DNA of 64,000 nucleotides from Labrenzia sp. THAF82 (GCF_009363435.1 NZ_CP045354.1:5794501-5858500); one strand, 5' to 3'; shown: positions 10,472 through 19,472, counted from the first letter of the stretch. The notes: a model not told the origin generated them from the letters alone. Made by a program: numbers and translations.

Positions 10472-10504
10472 CTAGATGAAAACATCGACTTCAAAATTTG
10501 CCGA

Positions 10505-10690
10505 TTAGTCGATTGCGGTGTCGGCCTTCTTCAGGGTCGTCGAGATGGACGTGAAGATAGCAGACAACGACGTGCCTGTCGCAGTCACCGCAGCAAGAAT
10601 GATGATGGACAGCAGGCCAGCGATCAGGCCGTATTCGATTGCAGTTGCGCCAGATTCGTCTTTTACGAAACGGTTGATAAGAGATTTCAT
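10505..10690 (-). CDS. flp: Flp-type major pilin
   Basis: 61 residues from the ATG at 10690, with GGAG upstream. The sequence MKSLINRFVKDESG/ATAIEYGL shows the short basic leader, the G/A cleavage site and the Glu-Tyr pair at mature positions +5/+6 that define Flp prepilins, followed by one hydrophobic helix (IAGLLSIIILAAVTATG). The mature subunit is about 47 residues. It is monocistronic, ended by a strong hairpin. The related Flp family is also called Fap. Very secure. Confidence 0.96.
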   Translation of the reverse strand: MKSLINRFVKDESGATAIEYGLIAGLLSIIILAAVTATGTSLSAIFTSISTTLKKADTAID

Positions 10691-10711
10691 TGTGTTTGCT
10701 CCAAGTACCAC

Positions 10712-11210
10712 TAATTGACAGCTTCAAAAGCCCGTCGGATCTTTTGTCAGTCCGATCGGACATGAGCTCAAACTAGGACAGAGAGCTTTCCAACCAGTTA
10801 AATTTGACATCTATCTTTGTGAAAGTCGCCACAAATACATCTATAGTTAATAATGAGTATAGATAAAAAACAGTTAATCTGAAATATGAATCATTTAATA
10901 TTCAAAATATTTCGTATTTTTGGTTCGCATATTTCAAATTTTACTTACAATGCATCAGCCGGAACGACGTCACCTTCATTTTATGGGATACCAACTCAAA
11001 ATGAATCAAATAATTATCCGACGAGTCAATTCATTAAACCTGGGCAACGGAAGTGATTGCTGTCCAACTCGAAATCGACCGTGATCTGTTCTTCTTTTTT
11101 TGCATGCGAAACTCGCAAGCAATTCTGCAATTCGAGCGCCGTTAGCAGATCGTTCACCACGTTTGCCGCATAATATCGCGAGAAAAGCCCGATATGGAGT
11201 ACCCATAGGC
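10712..11210. other. AT-rich divergent regulatory gap at the flp pilin gene
   Basis: About 500 bases between the flp start (minus strand) and the next plus-strand gene. The section 10795-10990 is markedly AT-rich compared with the genes around it and contains several TTAA half-sites (near 10798, 10847 and 10874) but no full CtrA box. No open frame looks coding. It must hold promoters for flp and for the 11211 gene. Confidence 0.5.
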
Positions 11211-11675
11211 ATGTTTAAGAAGCTGATCAAATGGACGAGTGTGTTTACACTTGTGTTTCAAGCAGGCGTCGCAATCGCTCAAGATGGGCCAGTCATGGTC
11301 ACCGTCGACCGTGCAAAGGTGTTTCGGATCGATGATGGTGCCTCTGCGGTTATCGTCGGAAATCCATTTATTGCCGATGTCTCAATGTTTGACCAAAACA
11401 CTGTCGTTATTACCGGCAAGAGCTACGGCACAACGAACCTTGTCATTCTGGACGCGAATAACAAGCCGATCGTTGATGAGATCATCACGGTTCGTGCATC
11501 TGAAGAAGGTGTCGTTTCGGTATACAAAAAGTCGTCTCGCATGACGCTGTCCTGCAGCCCGACCTGCGAACCAACGCTTCGTCTCGGGGACAACAACGAC
11601 GCCTTCAAGGAGACCGCCGAACAAGCTACGGCCCGCAACGAGCTTGCTGTTCAAGCGGCCAGTGGCGGTTTTTGA
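11211..11675 (+). CDS. Stand-alone pilus-formation N-terminal domain protein (CpaC N-domain-like)
   Basis: 154 residues from the ATG at 11211; a longer frame lacks signal character. Signal peptide to about residue 23 (VFTLVFQAGVAIAQ), then a domain resembling the pilus/secretin N-terminal region (VIVGNPFIADVSMFDQNTVV; KSYGTTNLVILD), followed by a short tail with two cysteines (LSCSPTCEPTLRLGD). No secretin core. Such proteins are commonly found beside tad genes in alphaproteobacteria; the function is not well defined. It heads the plus-strand trio with two TadE-like genes. Confidence 0.82.
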   Translation: MFKKLIKWTSVFTLVFQAGVAIAQDGPVMVTVDRAKVFRIDDGASAVIVGNPFIADVSMFDQNTVVITGKSYGTTNLVILDANNKPIVDEIITVRASEEGVVSVYKKSSRMTLSCSPTCEPTLRLGDNNDAFKETAEQATARNELAVQAASGGF

Positions 11676-11724
11676 GCGTTGATTGCGGGGTCATAATGAC
11701 ATGCGTTTGAGAAAAGGAAATACG

Positions 11725-12258
11725 ATGTCACGATTTCGGCGACGTTTCTTTTCTATCCGCAAAGACGAAAGCGGTGCGACGGCAATCGAATTCGGTCTCG
11801 TCGCAATTCCGTTTTTTCTGATCCTGTTCGGAATTGTTGAAGTCGGTCTCATTCACATGGTGAACCGAATGCTGGACAATGCGGTCATCGAAGCGTCGAG
11901 AATGATCAGAACCGGTCAAGCGCAAACATCGGGTTTCGGCGCCGACGATTTCGAGGGTGAAATCTGCAACTCCCTACCAGCATTTCTGTGCAACACAGAA
12001 CGTATCGTCGTCGTTGTCGACCAAATCGACAGCTTTTCAGCCGCAGGTTCAACGAACGATATGTACGATGCCGATGGCGACCTCGTCGAAGATTCTAGCT
12101 ACACCTCTGAAGCCAACAATTCTGGTGAGATCGTTGTGGTGAATGTCGTGTACCGCTGGCCCATGATTACGTCGCTGCTGTCTCTCAATCTGGCTGATCA
12201 CGGCACCGAACGTCATCTCACATCAACACTGGTATTTCGCAATGAACCCTGGGAATAG
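11725..12258 (+). CDS. TadE-like pseudopilin with Flp-like leader
   Basis: 177 residues from the ATG at 11725 (AAGGAAA upstream); an ATG at 11701 is possible. The N-terminus carries KDESGATAIEFGL, nearly identical to the flp pilin leader and cleavage region (KDESGATAIEYGL), followed by a hydrophobic helix (VAIPFFLILFGIVEVGL) and a soluble domain with two cysteines (EICNSLPAFLCN). TadE-type proteins are minor pilins or pseudopilins processed by the A24 peptidase. Its end overlaps the next gene by 17 bases, so translation may be coupled. Confidence 0.87.
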   Translation: MSRFRRRFFSIRKDESGATAIEFGLVAIPFFLILFGIVEVGLIHMVNRMLDNAVIEASRMIRTGQAQTSGFGADDFEGEICNSLPAFLCNTERIVVVVDQIDSFSAAGSTNDMYDADGDLVEDSSYTSEANNSGEIVVVNVVYRWPMITSLLSLNLADHGTERHLTSTLVFRNEPWE

Positions 12259-12853
12259 CAGACACTTTTACAAGCTCGCCTCATTGTTAAATATTGCGCC
12301 CATCTCGAGACGGTTGCAGTCAGACACCCGGGCTGTTTCAGCTGTAGAGTTCGCATTGATACTTCCTCTGATGCTGCTAATTCTTATCGGCATGGAGGAA
12401 GCTACGGGTGCTCTGAATCAGGACCGCAAAGTCAGTCGTATCGCAAACTCCGTTACCGACCTTGTCGCCCAAGCACAGACTGTCGACAAGAACGATCTTC
12501 AGGGCATTATGGATCTAGGCGAAAAGATCTTGACCCCCTACCCCGCTGATACTCTGGATATTGTGCTAGCGAGTGTTACCTTTGACGAAGACGGCGATGC
12601 CTCCGTTGACTGGAGTTTAAACAAGTCAGGCGGCGAACCATGGGCACCAGGAGCTGTGCCCCCTGTAACACTTCCGGGCACCGTCTCTGTCGCGAACACA
12701 TCCATAGTCGTTGGACAAGTGAGCCTAACTTATACACCGACCTTTGCCGGAATCTTCACCGAGGTCTTTGACCGTGACTCTGCCATAGACCTAGGCGACA
12801 CCTATTATCTACGGCCGCGTCTGACCAACACCGTTGCCTGTTCCGATTGTTGA
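12242..12853 (+). CDS. Second TadE/TadG-like pseudopilin
   Basis: 203 residues. After about 30 basic and polar residues comes TRAVSAVEFALILPLMLLIL, the TadE/TadG pseudopilin helix with Glu at the conserved position, then an extracytoplasmic domain ending CSDC. It overlaps the previous gene. No large TadG with a von Willebrand domain is seen in the window, so this smaller protein may take that place. Exact subfamily uncertain. Confidence 0.82.
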   Translation: MNPGNSRHFYKLASLLNIAPISRRLQSDTRAVSAVEFALILPLMLLILIGMEEATGALNQDRKVSRIANSVTDLVAQAQTVDKNDLQGIMDLGEKILTPYPADTLDIVLASVTFDEDGDASVDWSLNKSGGEPWAPGAVPPVTLPGTVSVANTSIVVGQVSLTYTPTFAGIFTEVFDRDSAIDLGDTYYLRPRLTNTVACSDC

Positions 12854-12989
12854 CAACAGGCAGTATCAGCTTGCTTTGAGCAGCAGCAACGGCAATTTAC
12901 TCATCCCACTTGTTTCGTCATACAATCCCGCTACTCTCCCGCAGGATGTTGCGTTGCAATACGCAATTTGAACTCGGGAACATTAGTCG

Positions 12990-14402
12990 ATGGCGACAAA
13001 CAAGACGTATGAACAGATCGAGATTGGTGATACGGCCGAGATTGTCCGGGAGTGTTCATCCAACGATCTCCTGGTTTTTGCCCACGCCTCGGGAAATCGC
13101 AATCCAATTCATTTGCCCGATACCGATTGGACCGGAGACGGCAAGATCGACAAACCGATGGCCCCAGCCATGTGGGTTGGCGGCCTCGCGTCTGCCGTAC
13201 TTGGCAACATTCTGCCCGGCCCAGGCAGCGTCTATAAGGCCCAGTCCTTCCGTTTCCTGGGTCGTGCGGCTGTCGGTGACAAACTGACCGTCAAAGTGAC
13301 TGCCACCGAGAAACGGCATGACAATATCGTTCTCTTTGACATGTCCGTCACCCGCGAAGACGGCGTCAGACTTGTTGAGGGTATTTCCGAAGTCCGCGCC
13401 CCGACGGAAACAATTGAATTCGATGCCAGCGACATTCCTGCGCTTCTTGTCCAACGACATCGCCATTTCAATCGGATGATTGAGTTGGCCAAAACCCTGC
13501 CAGCCTTGCCGACCGCAGTCGCGGCGCCCGATGATCCGAACTCGCTGGAAGGTGCTCTCCTTGCTGCAAGGGAGGGGTTGATCGATCCTGTCTTGATCGG
13601 TGCAAGAGACCGGATTGAAACCGCAGCAAACGAACTGAATGAAGATATCAGCCAATTTGAGCTGATTGATATCGAAGACGAGTCGGAAGCCGCCGGACGC
13701 GCGGTAGAAATGGTTCATGAAGGGCGGGTCAAGGCGGTCATGAAAGGCCACCTTCATACCGATCACTTGCTGAAACATGTGGTCAAACGAGATGGAGGTC
13801 TCAGAACCAAGCGTCGGATCAGCCACGTTTTTGTCATGGATATTCCAGGACGCAAAACGCCGGTGCTGATTTCGGACGCGGCGATCAATATTTCGCCAGA
13901 CCTCAACACCAAAGTCGACATTACACAAAACGCGATTGATGCGGCGCGGTCACTCGGTTTGGACACGCCCCGTGTCGGCATTTTGTCCGCAATCGAAACC
14001 GTCAACCCCGCCATCCCTTCCAGCCTTGATGCCGCGGTTCTTTCAAAGATGGCCGAGCGAGGCCAAATCAGCGGGGCCGTTGTGGATGGTCCTCTCGCAA
14101 TGGACAACGCAATCGATGTCCAGGCGGCGCGGACAAAGGGTATCACCTCGCTGGTCGCCGGACACGCAGAAGTCCTGATCGTGCCTAATCTGGAATCCGG
14201 TAACATGCTGGCCAAGGAGCTCACATTCATCGCCCACGCAGAAGCCGCTGGCCTTGTCATAGGGGCAAAGGTTCCGGTCATGCTGACCAGTCGCGCGGAT
14301 GACGGTCGTGCCCGCCTCGCATCCTGCGCGTTGGCAATGCTTTATGTGCATTGGCAGAAGAACGGCGTTCCAGCCGGAATGCTCGATCGCGAGGAAGAGT
14401 GA
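12990..14402 (+). CDS. Fused MaoC-like hot-dog domain and phosphate acetyl/butyryltransferase
   Basis: 470 residues. Residues about 5-145 are a MaoC/(R)-hydratase-type hot-dog domain; residues about 165-465 are the PTA/PTB domain (EGALLAAREGLIDPVLIG; KGHLHTDHLL; VDGPLAMDNAID), which interconverts acyl-CoA and acyl phosphate. Proteins of this fusion are annotated as bifunctional enoyl-CoA hydratase/phosphate acetyltransferase. In the hot-dog part the usual catalytic SGDxNPxH signature reads SGNRNPIH, so the aspartate is replaced by asparagine and hydratase activity is doubtful. The stop overlaps the start region of ackA: a Pta-AckA overflow/acetate module. Confidence 0.9.
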   Translation: MATNKTYEQIEIGDTAEIVRECSSNDLLVFAHASGNRNPIHLPDTDWTGDGKIDKPMAPAMWVGGLASAVLGNILPGPGSVYKAQSFRFLGRAAVGDKLTVKVTATEKRHDNIVLFDMSVTREDGVRLVEGISEVRAPTETIEFDASDIPALLVQRHRHFNRMIELAKTLPALPTAVAAPDDPNSLEGALLAAREGLIDPVLIGARDRIETAANELNEDISQFELIDIEDESEAAGRAVEMVHEGRVKAVMKGHLHTDHLLKHVVKRDGGLRTKRRISHVFVMDIPGRKTPVLISDAAINISPDLNTKVDITQNAIDAARSLGLDTPRVGILSAIETVNPAIPSSLDAAVLSKMAERGQISGAVVDGPLAMDNAIDVQAARTKGITSLVAGHAEVLIVPNLESGNMLAKELTFIAHAEAAGLVIGAKVPVMLTSRADDGRARLASCALAMLYVHWQKNGVPAGMLDREEE

Positions 14403-14404
14403 TC

Positions 14405-15589
14405 GTGGTCCCGGTTATCCTCGTCCTGAATTCCGGTTCCTCTTCACTCAAGTTTTCGCTCTACTCTGGTGCGAGCGAGCAACTCAAAGGACAGATCTCG
14501 GGGTTGGGTGCCGAGCCTCATCTTGCGCTGGTATCTCATGCCTCCGGTCTGACAATTGACCGCGACCTTCAAGACGACGAAGGAAGAAGCCACAAGACGG
14601 CGCTGGCTGCCCTCCTACCCATTCTTGAACGAGAGCTTGGTGGTCGTCCGGTTGACGCCGTTGGTCACCGGGTTGTCCATGGCGGCGTTTCTCACACCAG
14701 ACCCTTGAAGATAACCGACACAGTTCTTCAGGATCTCAAGGCGCTCGAACCCTTGGCGCCGCTGCATCAACCTCACAACCTTGCCGGTGTGGAAGCCGCG
14801 CGCGCGGCATTTCCAGGCGCTTTGCAAACTGCATGTTTCGATACTGCCTTCCACCGCAAGCATCCGTGGGTCAACGATACATTCGCTCTTCCCAGATCTC
14901 TTTATGACGAAGGTGTCCGTCGATACGGGTTTCATGGGCTTTCCTATGAGTTCATCTGCAGTCATTTGAAGGAGACACGTCCAGACGTTTTCCGAGGCAG
15001 GGTTGTTGTCGCCCACTTGGGAAATGGCGCGTCCATGTGTGCCATCCGTGATGGCCAAAGCATCGGATCGACAATGGGCTTTACGGCACTGGACGGGTTG
15101 CCGATGGGCACGCGATGCGGCCAACTCGACCCGGGCGTCGTCCTTTATCTTTTGACCACCAAAGGCATGAGCGCTGACGCAGTCTCAGATCTGCTCTACA
15201 AGAACTCCGGTCTCAAGGGCCTGTCCGGCATCAGCCAGGACATGCGCAGGTTAAGCGAAAGCACCGATCCGAGCGCCGCCGAGGCAATCGACTATTTCGT
15301 GTTTCGCATTCGGCGTGAACTTGGTGCCATGGCAGCAGTCCTGAACGGTCTGGACACGCTCGTATTCACGGGCGGAATCGGCGAAAACGCAGCGCTCATC
15401 CGGAAGCGTGTGTGTGCAGAGCAGGATTGGCTCGGCATGTTGATTGATGAGGCTCGAAACGAAGCGCGGGAAGAAGACATTTCCGCCGCCACTTCTCAGA
15501 TCAAGGTACTGGTCATTCCAACCAATGAAGAAGAAATGATCCGTCGACACACGGAAACACTCTTAATCGGCGGCACTCTAACAAGTTGA
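14405..15589 (+). CDS. ackA: Acetate kinase
   Basis: 394 residues. The N-terminal phosphate motif LNSGSSSLKFSLY, DTAFHRKHP, the adenosine motif HLGNGASM, and FTGGIGENAALIR are all present. It converts acetyl phosphate and ADP to acetate and ATP, following the Pta domain encoded just upstream. No ATG fits; candidate starts are GTG at 14399 (overlapping the upstream stop as GTGA) and GTG at 14405. I chose 14405 because GAGGA is then about nine bases away. An ATG at 14351 lies inside the pta gene and is unlikely. Confidence 0.95.
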   Translation: MVPVILVLNSGSSSLKFSLYSGASEQLKGQISGLGAEPHLALVSHASGLTIDRDLQDDEGRSHKTALAALLPILERELGGRPVDAVGHRVVHGGVSHTRPLKITDTVLQDLKALEPLAPLHQPHNLAGVEAARAAFPGALQTACFDTAFHRKHPWVNDTFALPRSLYDEGVRRYGFHGLSYEFICSHLKETRPDVFRGRVVVAHLGNGASMCAIRDGQSIGSTMGFTALDGLPMGTRCGQLDPGVVLYLLTTKGMSADAVSDLLYKNSGLKGLSGISQDMRRLSESTDPSAAEAIDYFVFRIRRELGAMAAVLNGLDTLVFTGGIGENAALIRKRVCAEQDWLGMLIDEARNEAREEDISAATSQIKVLVIPTNEEEMIRRHTETLLIGGTLTS

Positions 15590-15609
15590 CTCTCAAAATA
15601 CTCGATTAT

Positions 15610-16584
15610 CTATCGGCCAGACGGTTCTAACACGCTTGCAAAGGCGTCTTCGTAAGTGCGGACCACCGGGCGATAGTCAGCATGTACAACCGGCTCAAAG
15701 CCACCTGGCAAGTCGGGTTCAATCGCAAGATAAGCGCCGGGGTCCTCGCGTCGCATATCCATCAACCCAGCTCTCAAACGGCGTTTCAACACATCCGGCA
15801 GATCTTTTCCCAGACTATGAGCGGAATAGGGAATGGGGGGCGAACGCCAAACAATCTCCAGATCCTTAAATCCGCGCCCGCCGCTCACGTAGTAGTCGTT
15901 GAGCGTTCCGGCCGTGTAGCCGTTTTTTGCCTCTCCAGCCAGGGTCGACCAGGCGAGTGCCGCCTGTACCCGTCCATCCAGCAACGCGCGAATACCGTCG
16001 ACGGGATCCTGAACTTCCACCAGCGTGCTGAAATGTGCCCTCACGTCGATACCGTCTGCCGCCAAGTTCGCCAAGGGAACGCGATAGCCCGTTGAACTGT
16101 TCTTGCCACCAACAGCCAGACGGACGTCTTTCAGGTCCGCAAGCGATATTTTCTCGGTACCACTTTTGCCGACAAGGATGGCATAAAAACGCGCTGGAAA
16201 GTCATCCGGACCAGCGGTAACGAGAGGTTCAATGCAGCTGCAAAGCCTGTATGCTGCCGCATAGGCGGAGGGTGACAGGCGTGCGTAGTCAATTCGCCCT
16301 TCAGCTATAGCTTCTACGGCGTCACCCATTGTATCCATCAAAAAGAGGTCAACCGGCAGATCGGCAATACCTTCAAGCGCCAGCCGAAACGGCTCAACTC
16401 TATCCCTGGCGTTCTCATCCCCGGCCACCACAACACCAAGTCGAAGACGATCCGGCAAGTCAACGCTTTCCTGAGCAAGTGTTGAACCGGCAAACACAAA
16501 CACAAGGAAAATAAGTGCAATCAACCCGGCGGCGTTTCCTGTCCACGTCGCAATTCCGACATAAGCTTTTGGGAGAAAACGCAA
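15610..16584 (-). CDS. Orphan PhnD-like periplasmic binding protein
   Basis: 324 residues. An N-terminal hydrophobic leader (LIALIFLVFVFAGSTLAQ) and a two-lobed binding fold of the phosphonate/phosphite type: LRLGVVVAGDENARDRVEPF at the start of lobe 1, DYARLSPSAYAAAYRL, and NSSTGYRVPLANL at the hinge, where PhnD proteins usually have a Ser-Thr-Ser/Gly motif. There is no permease or ATPase beside it, so it may supply a distant transporter or act as a sensor ligand protein. The first codon appears to be TTG (AGGA just upstream), so the exact start is unsure. Ligand unknown. Confidence 0.75.
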   Translation of the reverse strand: MRFLPKAYVGIATWTGNAAGLIALIFLVFVFAGSTLAQESVDLPDRLRLGVVVAGDENARDRVEPFRLALEGIADLPVDLFLMDTMGDAVEAIAEGRIDYARLSPSAYAAAYRLCSCIEPLVTAGPDDFPARFYAILVGKSGTEKISLADLKDVRLAVGGKNSSTGYRVPLANLAADGIDVRAHFSTLVEVQDPVDGIRALLDGRVQAALAWSTLAGEAKNGYTAGTLNDYYVSGGRGFKDLEIVWRSPPIPYSAHSLGKDLPDVLKRRLRAGLMDMRREDPGAYLAIEPDLPGGFEPVVHADYRPVVRTYEDAFASVLEPSGR

Positions 16585-16634
16585 ATTCCTATCTCACCTA
16601 TCTTGCACCCTGAAAACATTGACCGGAGCGGCCC

Positions 16635-17255
16635 ATGAATGACGTTATCACGACCGTGGTGTTCGATATAGGAAATGTCCTGATCGAATGGAATCCTGAA
16701 CATCTTTATCGTCGTCTCATTCCGGACGAAGTGGAAAGAGCAGATTTTCTCCAAAACGTTTGCAATATGAACTGGAACCTAGAACAGGATCTTGGACGCT
16801 CCTGGGCAGACGCCGTTGATACGCTCAGCGCACTTCATCCCGACAAAGCAGATCTGATTGCGGCGTATTCAGATCAATGGCACGAGATGATCCCCGGTGA
16901 AGTTTCCGGGACACGCCAAATCCTCCAGGAGCTCCAAGAAAAGAACACCCCGCTTTTTGCAGTCACCAATTTTTCGAACGAAAAATTCGCAGAGTGCCTG
17001 GTACGATTCCCGTTTCTCAAGACCAGCTTTGTCGACACTGTGGTGTCTGCAGAAGAGCGTTTGATCAAACCGGACCCCAGGATCTATCAGGTCCTGTTTA
17101 CGCGAAATGGACTTGAACCCGGCACATGCCTGTTCATCGACGATTCAGCGGCCAATGTTGAGGCTGCCCGCAATGTCGGGATGCAAGCGCATCATTTTAA
17201 AGAGGCGGACGCTTTGCGGCAGGACCTCAAGAATCGCGGTTTGCTCACTAACTAA
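16635..17255 (+). CDS. HAD-superfamily hydrolase (subfamily IA, YihX-like)
   Basis: 206 residues. Motif I FDIGNVLIEWNP has the nucleophile Asp but Gly-Asn in place of the usual general-acid Asp position pattern, as in YihX-type phosphatases; motif II is in AVTNFSN; motif III Lys in RLIKPDPRIY; motif IV FIDDSAANVEAA. An alpha-helical cap follows motif I (about residues 15-85). Probably a small-molecule phosphatase such as a sugar-phosphate phosphatase. Substrate not predictable. It is convergent with the acetylpolyamine amidohydrolase gene, only six bases apart. Confidence 0.87.
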   Translation: MNDVITTVVFDIGNVLIEWNPEHLYRRLIPDEVERADFLQNVCNMNWNLEQDLGRSWADAVDTLSALHPDKADLIAAYSDQWHEMIPGEVSGTRQILQELQEKNTPLFAVTNFSNEKFAECLVRFPFLKTSFVDTVVSAEERLIKPDPRIYQVLFTRNGLEPGTCLFIDDSAANVEAARNVGMQAHHFKEADALRQDLKNRGLLTN

Positions 17256-17261
17256 GCTTCC

Positions 17262-18290
17262 TTAGCCGGCAAATCCTTCAAGCACATTGACACAGTTGGT
17301 GCCCAGTGCGTCGACGGCATAGCCACCTTCCATGACGAACAAGGTTGGCACGCCGACTTTCTTCAGTCGTTCGCCGAGACGACTGAAGTCCTCACTCTTG
17401 AAGCGGAAACCGGAAATCGGGTCGTTCTCATAACAATCCATGCCAAGCGACACGACCATCGCATCCGGCTTGTAAACCAGAAGCCAGCGGCAGGCCTCTT
17501 CGAGTGCAGGAGTATAGCTATCCCAATCCGTACCAAGCGGAAGCGGCCAGTTGCGCGTGAAACCTGTGCCCGCGTGTTCTCCCGTCTCGTCGGCATAACC
17601 CAGGAAATAAGGATATTCATCCTTCGGATCAGCGTGAATGGACAAAAACAGGATGTCAGGCCGGTCGTAGAAAAGAGCCTGGGTTCCATTTCCATGATGG
17701 TAATCGACATCCAGAATGGCGATGCGATGCAATCCGTAGTCGCGCAGATACTGTGCTGCGATGGCCGCATTGTTGAGGAAGCAATATCCTCCGAAAAAAT
17801 CAAAACCGGCGTGGTGTCCCGGCGGCCGGCACAGTGCGAATGCGGATTGTTCTCCATCCAGAAGGAATTTTGCAGCCGTCAGCGCGGTATCGGCAGAGGC
17901 GCGCGCCGCCTTGAAAGTGTTTTCACCAAGCGGAGTGCCCGCGTCCATTGAATATCGACCGAGCAATCCATCAATGTGGTTCACATCAATGTCCTGCCGC
18001 AGACTTCTGATCGGCCACACAAACGGGAAAGCTTCGTTGGAGCGGCCTGCCGCCAGCCACTTACCCCAGAAGTCTTCCAAAAAGCCGACATAGTCCGGTG
18101 CATGCACTCTATGGAGCGGCCTGATCGGAAAATCATCCGGTGAAACAATCTCACCGACTTTTCGACTTTTGACGGTTTCCAGGACTATTTCAGCCCGGCT
18201 CGGAATTTCGACAGCGGGTTTCAATTCGCCGTCTGAAATCTCCTGCTTCGGCGCGTGGGCAAGCTGGGTGTCTGAAAAAACGGTCTTCAA
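17262..18290 (-). CDS. Acetylpolyamine amidohydrolase (histone-deacetylase family)
   Basis: 342 residues, the length of Mycoplana AphA-type enzymes. The active-site series is intact: RPPGHHAG with the His pair, GGYCFLNNAA, DVDYHHGNGTQ with zinc ligands Asp and His, the third zinc Asp in SLGMDCYENDP, and MEGGYA with the transition-state Tyr. The N-terminal GGEL-type segment (ISDGELKPAVEIPSRAE) and the insert EDFWGKW match acetylpolyamine amidohydrolases better than AcuC. It would deacetylate acetylated polyamines or similar amides. The start is TTG at 18290 with GGAG six bases upstream; no upstream ATG fits. Confidence 0.88.
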   Translation of the reverse strand: MKTVFSDTQLAHAPKQEISDGELKPAVEIPSRAEIVLETVKSRKVGEIVSPDDFPIRPLHRVHAPDYVGFLEDFWGKWLAAGRSNEAFPFVWPIRSLRQDIDVNHIDGLLGRYSMDAGTPLGENTFKAARASADTALTAAKFLLDGEQSAFALCRPPGHHAGFDFFGGYCFLNNAAIAAQYLRDYGLHRIAILDVDYHHGNGTQALFYDRPDILFLSIHADPKDEYPYFLGYADETGEHAGTGFTRNWPLPLGTDWDSYTPALEEACRWLLVYKPDAMVVSLGMDCYENDPISGFRFKSEDFSRLGERLKKVGVPTLFVMEGGYAVDALGTNCVNVLEGFAG

Positions 18291-18345
18291 ATACTTCTCC
18301 CCAGTCCCGCCTTGGCCTCACCCGCAGATCCTAGTGTATCCGATC

Positions 18346-19344
18346 TCACGAAAAACGGAATTCCGTCACATGACTATAAGTCTCAGTCGGCCGCAACAGA
18401 ACACTTGTGAAGTTTGACCTGTTGACGCTGTCGGGCCAGCGCTGCGCTTCCAGGCACAGTCCGGCATGTGGGCCGTAGTGTTTTCCGTCCAACCCGGGAA
18501 CAGCAACAGTCAGTTTGCCGGCATCGTATAACTGAAGTCCGGGCTCCGTGGTCCAAACTTCCATGCGCTTGTCACCTGCGCTGTCTTCAAGTGCTGCCGC
18601 AAAGGCGACCTGGTCGCGCGGCGCGTCCGCCAAACAGAAATTGTGGTCGTAAAAAACGTCCTCTTCACCGGATTTTCGTTTCAGTTTACGGCCATCCTGA
18701 AAATCAAACGCTGTCCAGGCAACATTCCTGACTTCCCCTGTCGGGATCAAATGCTCGTCTACCGGCAAATAGCTTTCTGCCGCAATTTCAAGCGTGTGAC
18801 CCAGGATAGTCTCACTGCCCTCCAGATTAAAATATGCGTGCTGTGTGAGGTTGACCGGGGTGGTTTTGTCGGTTGTTGCCGTAATCTTGACGCGCAATGC
18901 TCCAGAACCGGTAAGCGTATATCGAACGAGTGCTTCAACGCGGCCTGGATATCCCATTTCACCGTCTTCAGAAACCAACTTCAAGAGCACACTGGCCTTG
19001 TCGCTTTGCTCGATCTGCCAGATGCGGTTTGAAAACCCATCTGAGCCGCCGTGAAGATGATTGCGGCCTCCATCATTGCAGTCCAACTGGTATTCGTTTC
19101 CGTCAATGCTCATTTTTCCACCGGCGATGCGATTGGCGCATCGCCCGGCAATTACCCCGAAATAAGGCGAATGATCCAGATAGCTTTGCAGGTCATCAAA
19201 ACCGAGCACAACTGATTGTCCATCCACTTTCAAGTCCCGGATAACCGCGCCAAGTGTCAGGATCGAAGCCTCCAAGACACCTTTCTTAAGGGTGATCTCC
19301 TGAACAGCAGTTCCGTCCGGAAGAAACCCGAATTCATTGATCAT
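18346..19344 (-). CDS. galM: Aldose 1-epimerase (mutarotase)
   Basis: 332 residues. Typical GalM landmarks: YLDHSPYFGVIAGRCANRI near residue 51, NHLHGGSDGF with the substrate-binding His, NLTQHAYFNLEG with the catalytic-acid His, and a Glu in CLEAQRWPDS near the C-terminus as base. It interconverts alpha and beta anomers of aldoses. Minus strand, between the polyamine amidohydrolase and the phosphomutase gene; no obvious operon partner. Confidence 0.94.
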   Translation of the reverse strand: MINEFGFLPDGTAVQEITLKKGVLEASILTLGAVIRDLKVDGQSVVLGFDDLQSYLDHSPYFGVIAGRCANRIAGGKMSIDGNEYQLDCNDGGRNHLHGGSDGFSNRIWQIEQSDKASVLLKLVSEDGEMGYPGRVEALVRYTLTGSGALRVKITATTDKTTPVNLTQHAYFNLEGSETILGHTLEIAAESYLPVDEHLIPTGEVRNVAWTAFDFQDGRKLKRKSGEEDVFYDHNFCLADAPRDQVAFAAALEDSAGDKRMEVWTTEPGLQLYDAGKLTVAVPGLDGKHYGPHAGLCLEAQRWPDSVNRSNFTSVLLRPTETYSHVTEFRFS

Positions 19345-19472
19345 GCAATTCTCCGTAGACCCATCTCAGGTCCGTTTTCCGAGCGCCGCAAGCCGACAGG
19401 ATCTTTCGTTGCTCCTGCCCTCAAGCTCAAGTCTTCACCGAAACTCTCGTAGGCAAATCTCAACTATCGGTC

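Noticed and set aside
13056..13928. Minus-strand frame opposite the MaoC-Pta gene
   Set aside because: Antisense of a certain gene, with no family features.
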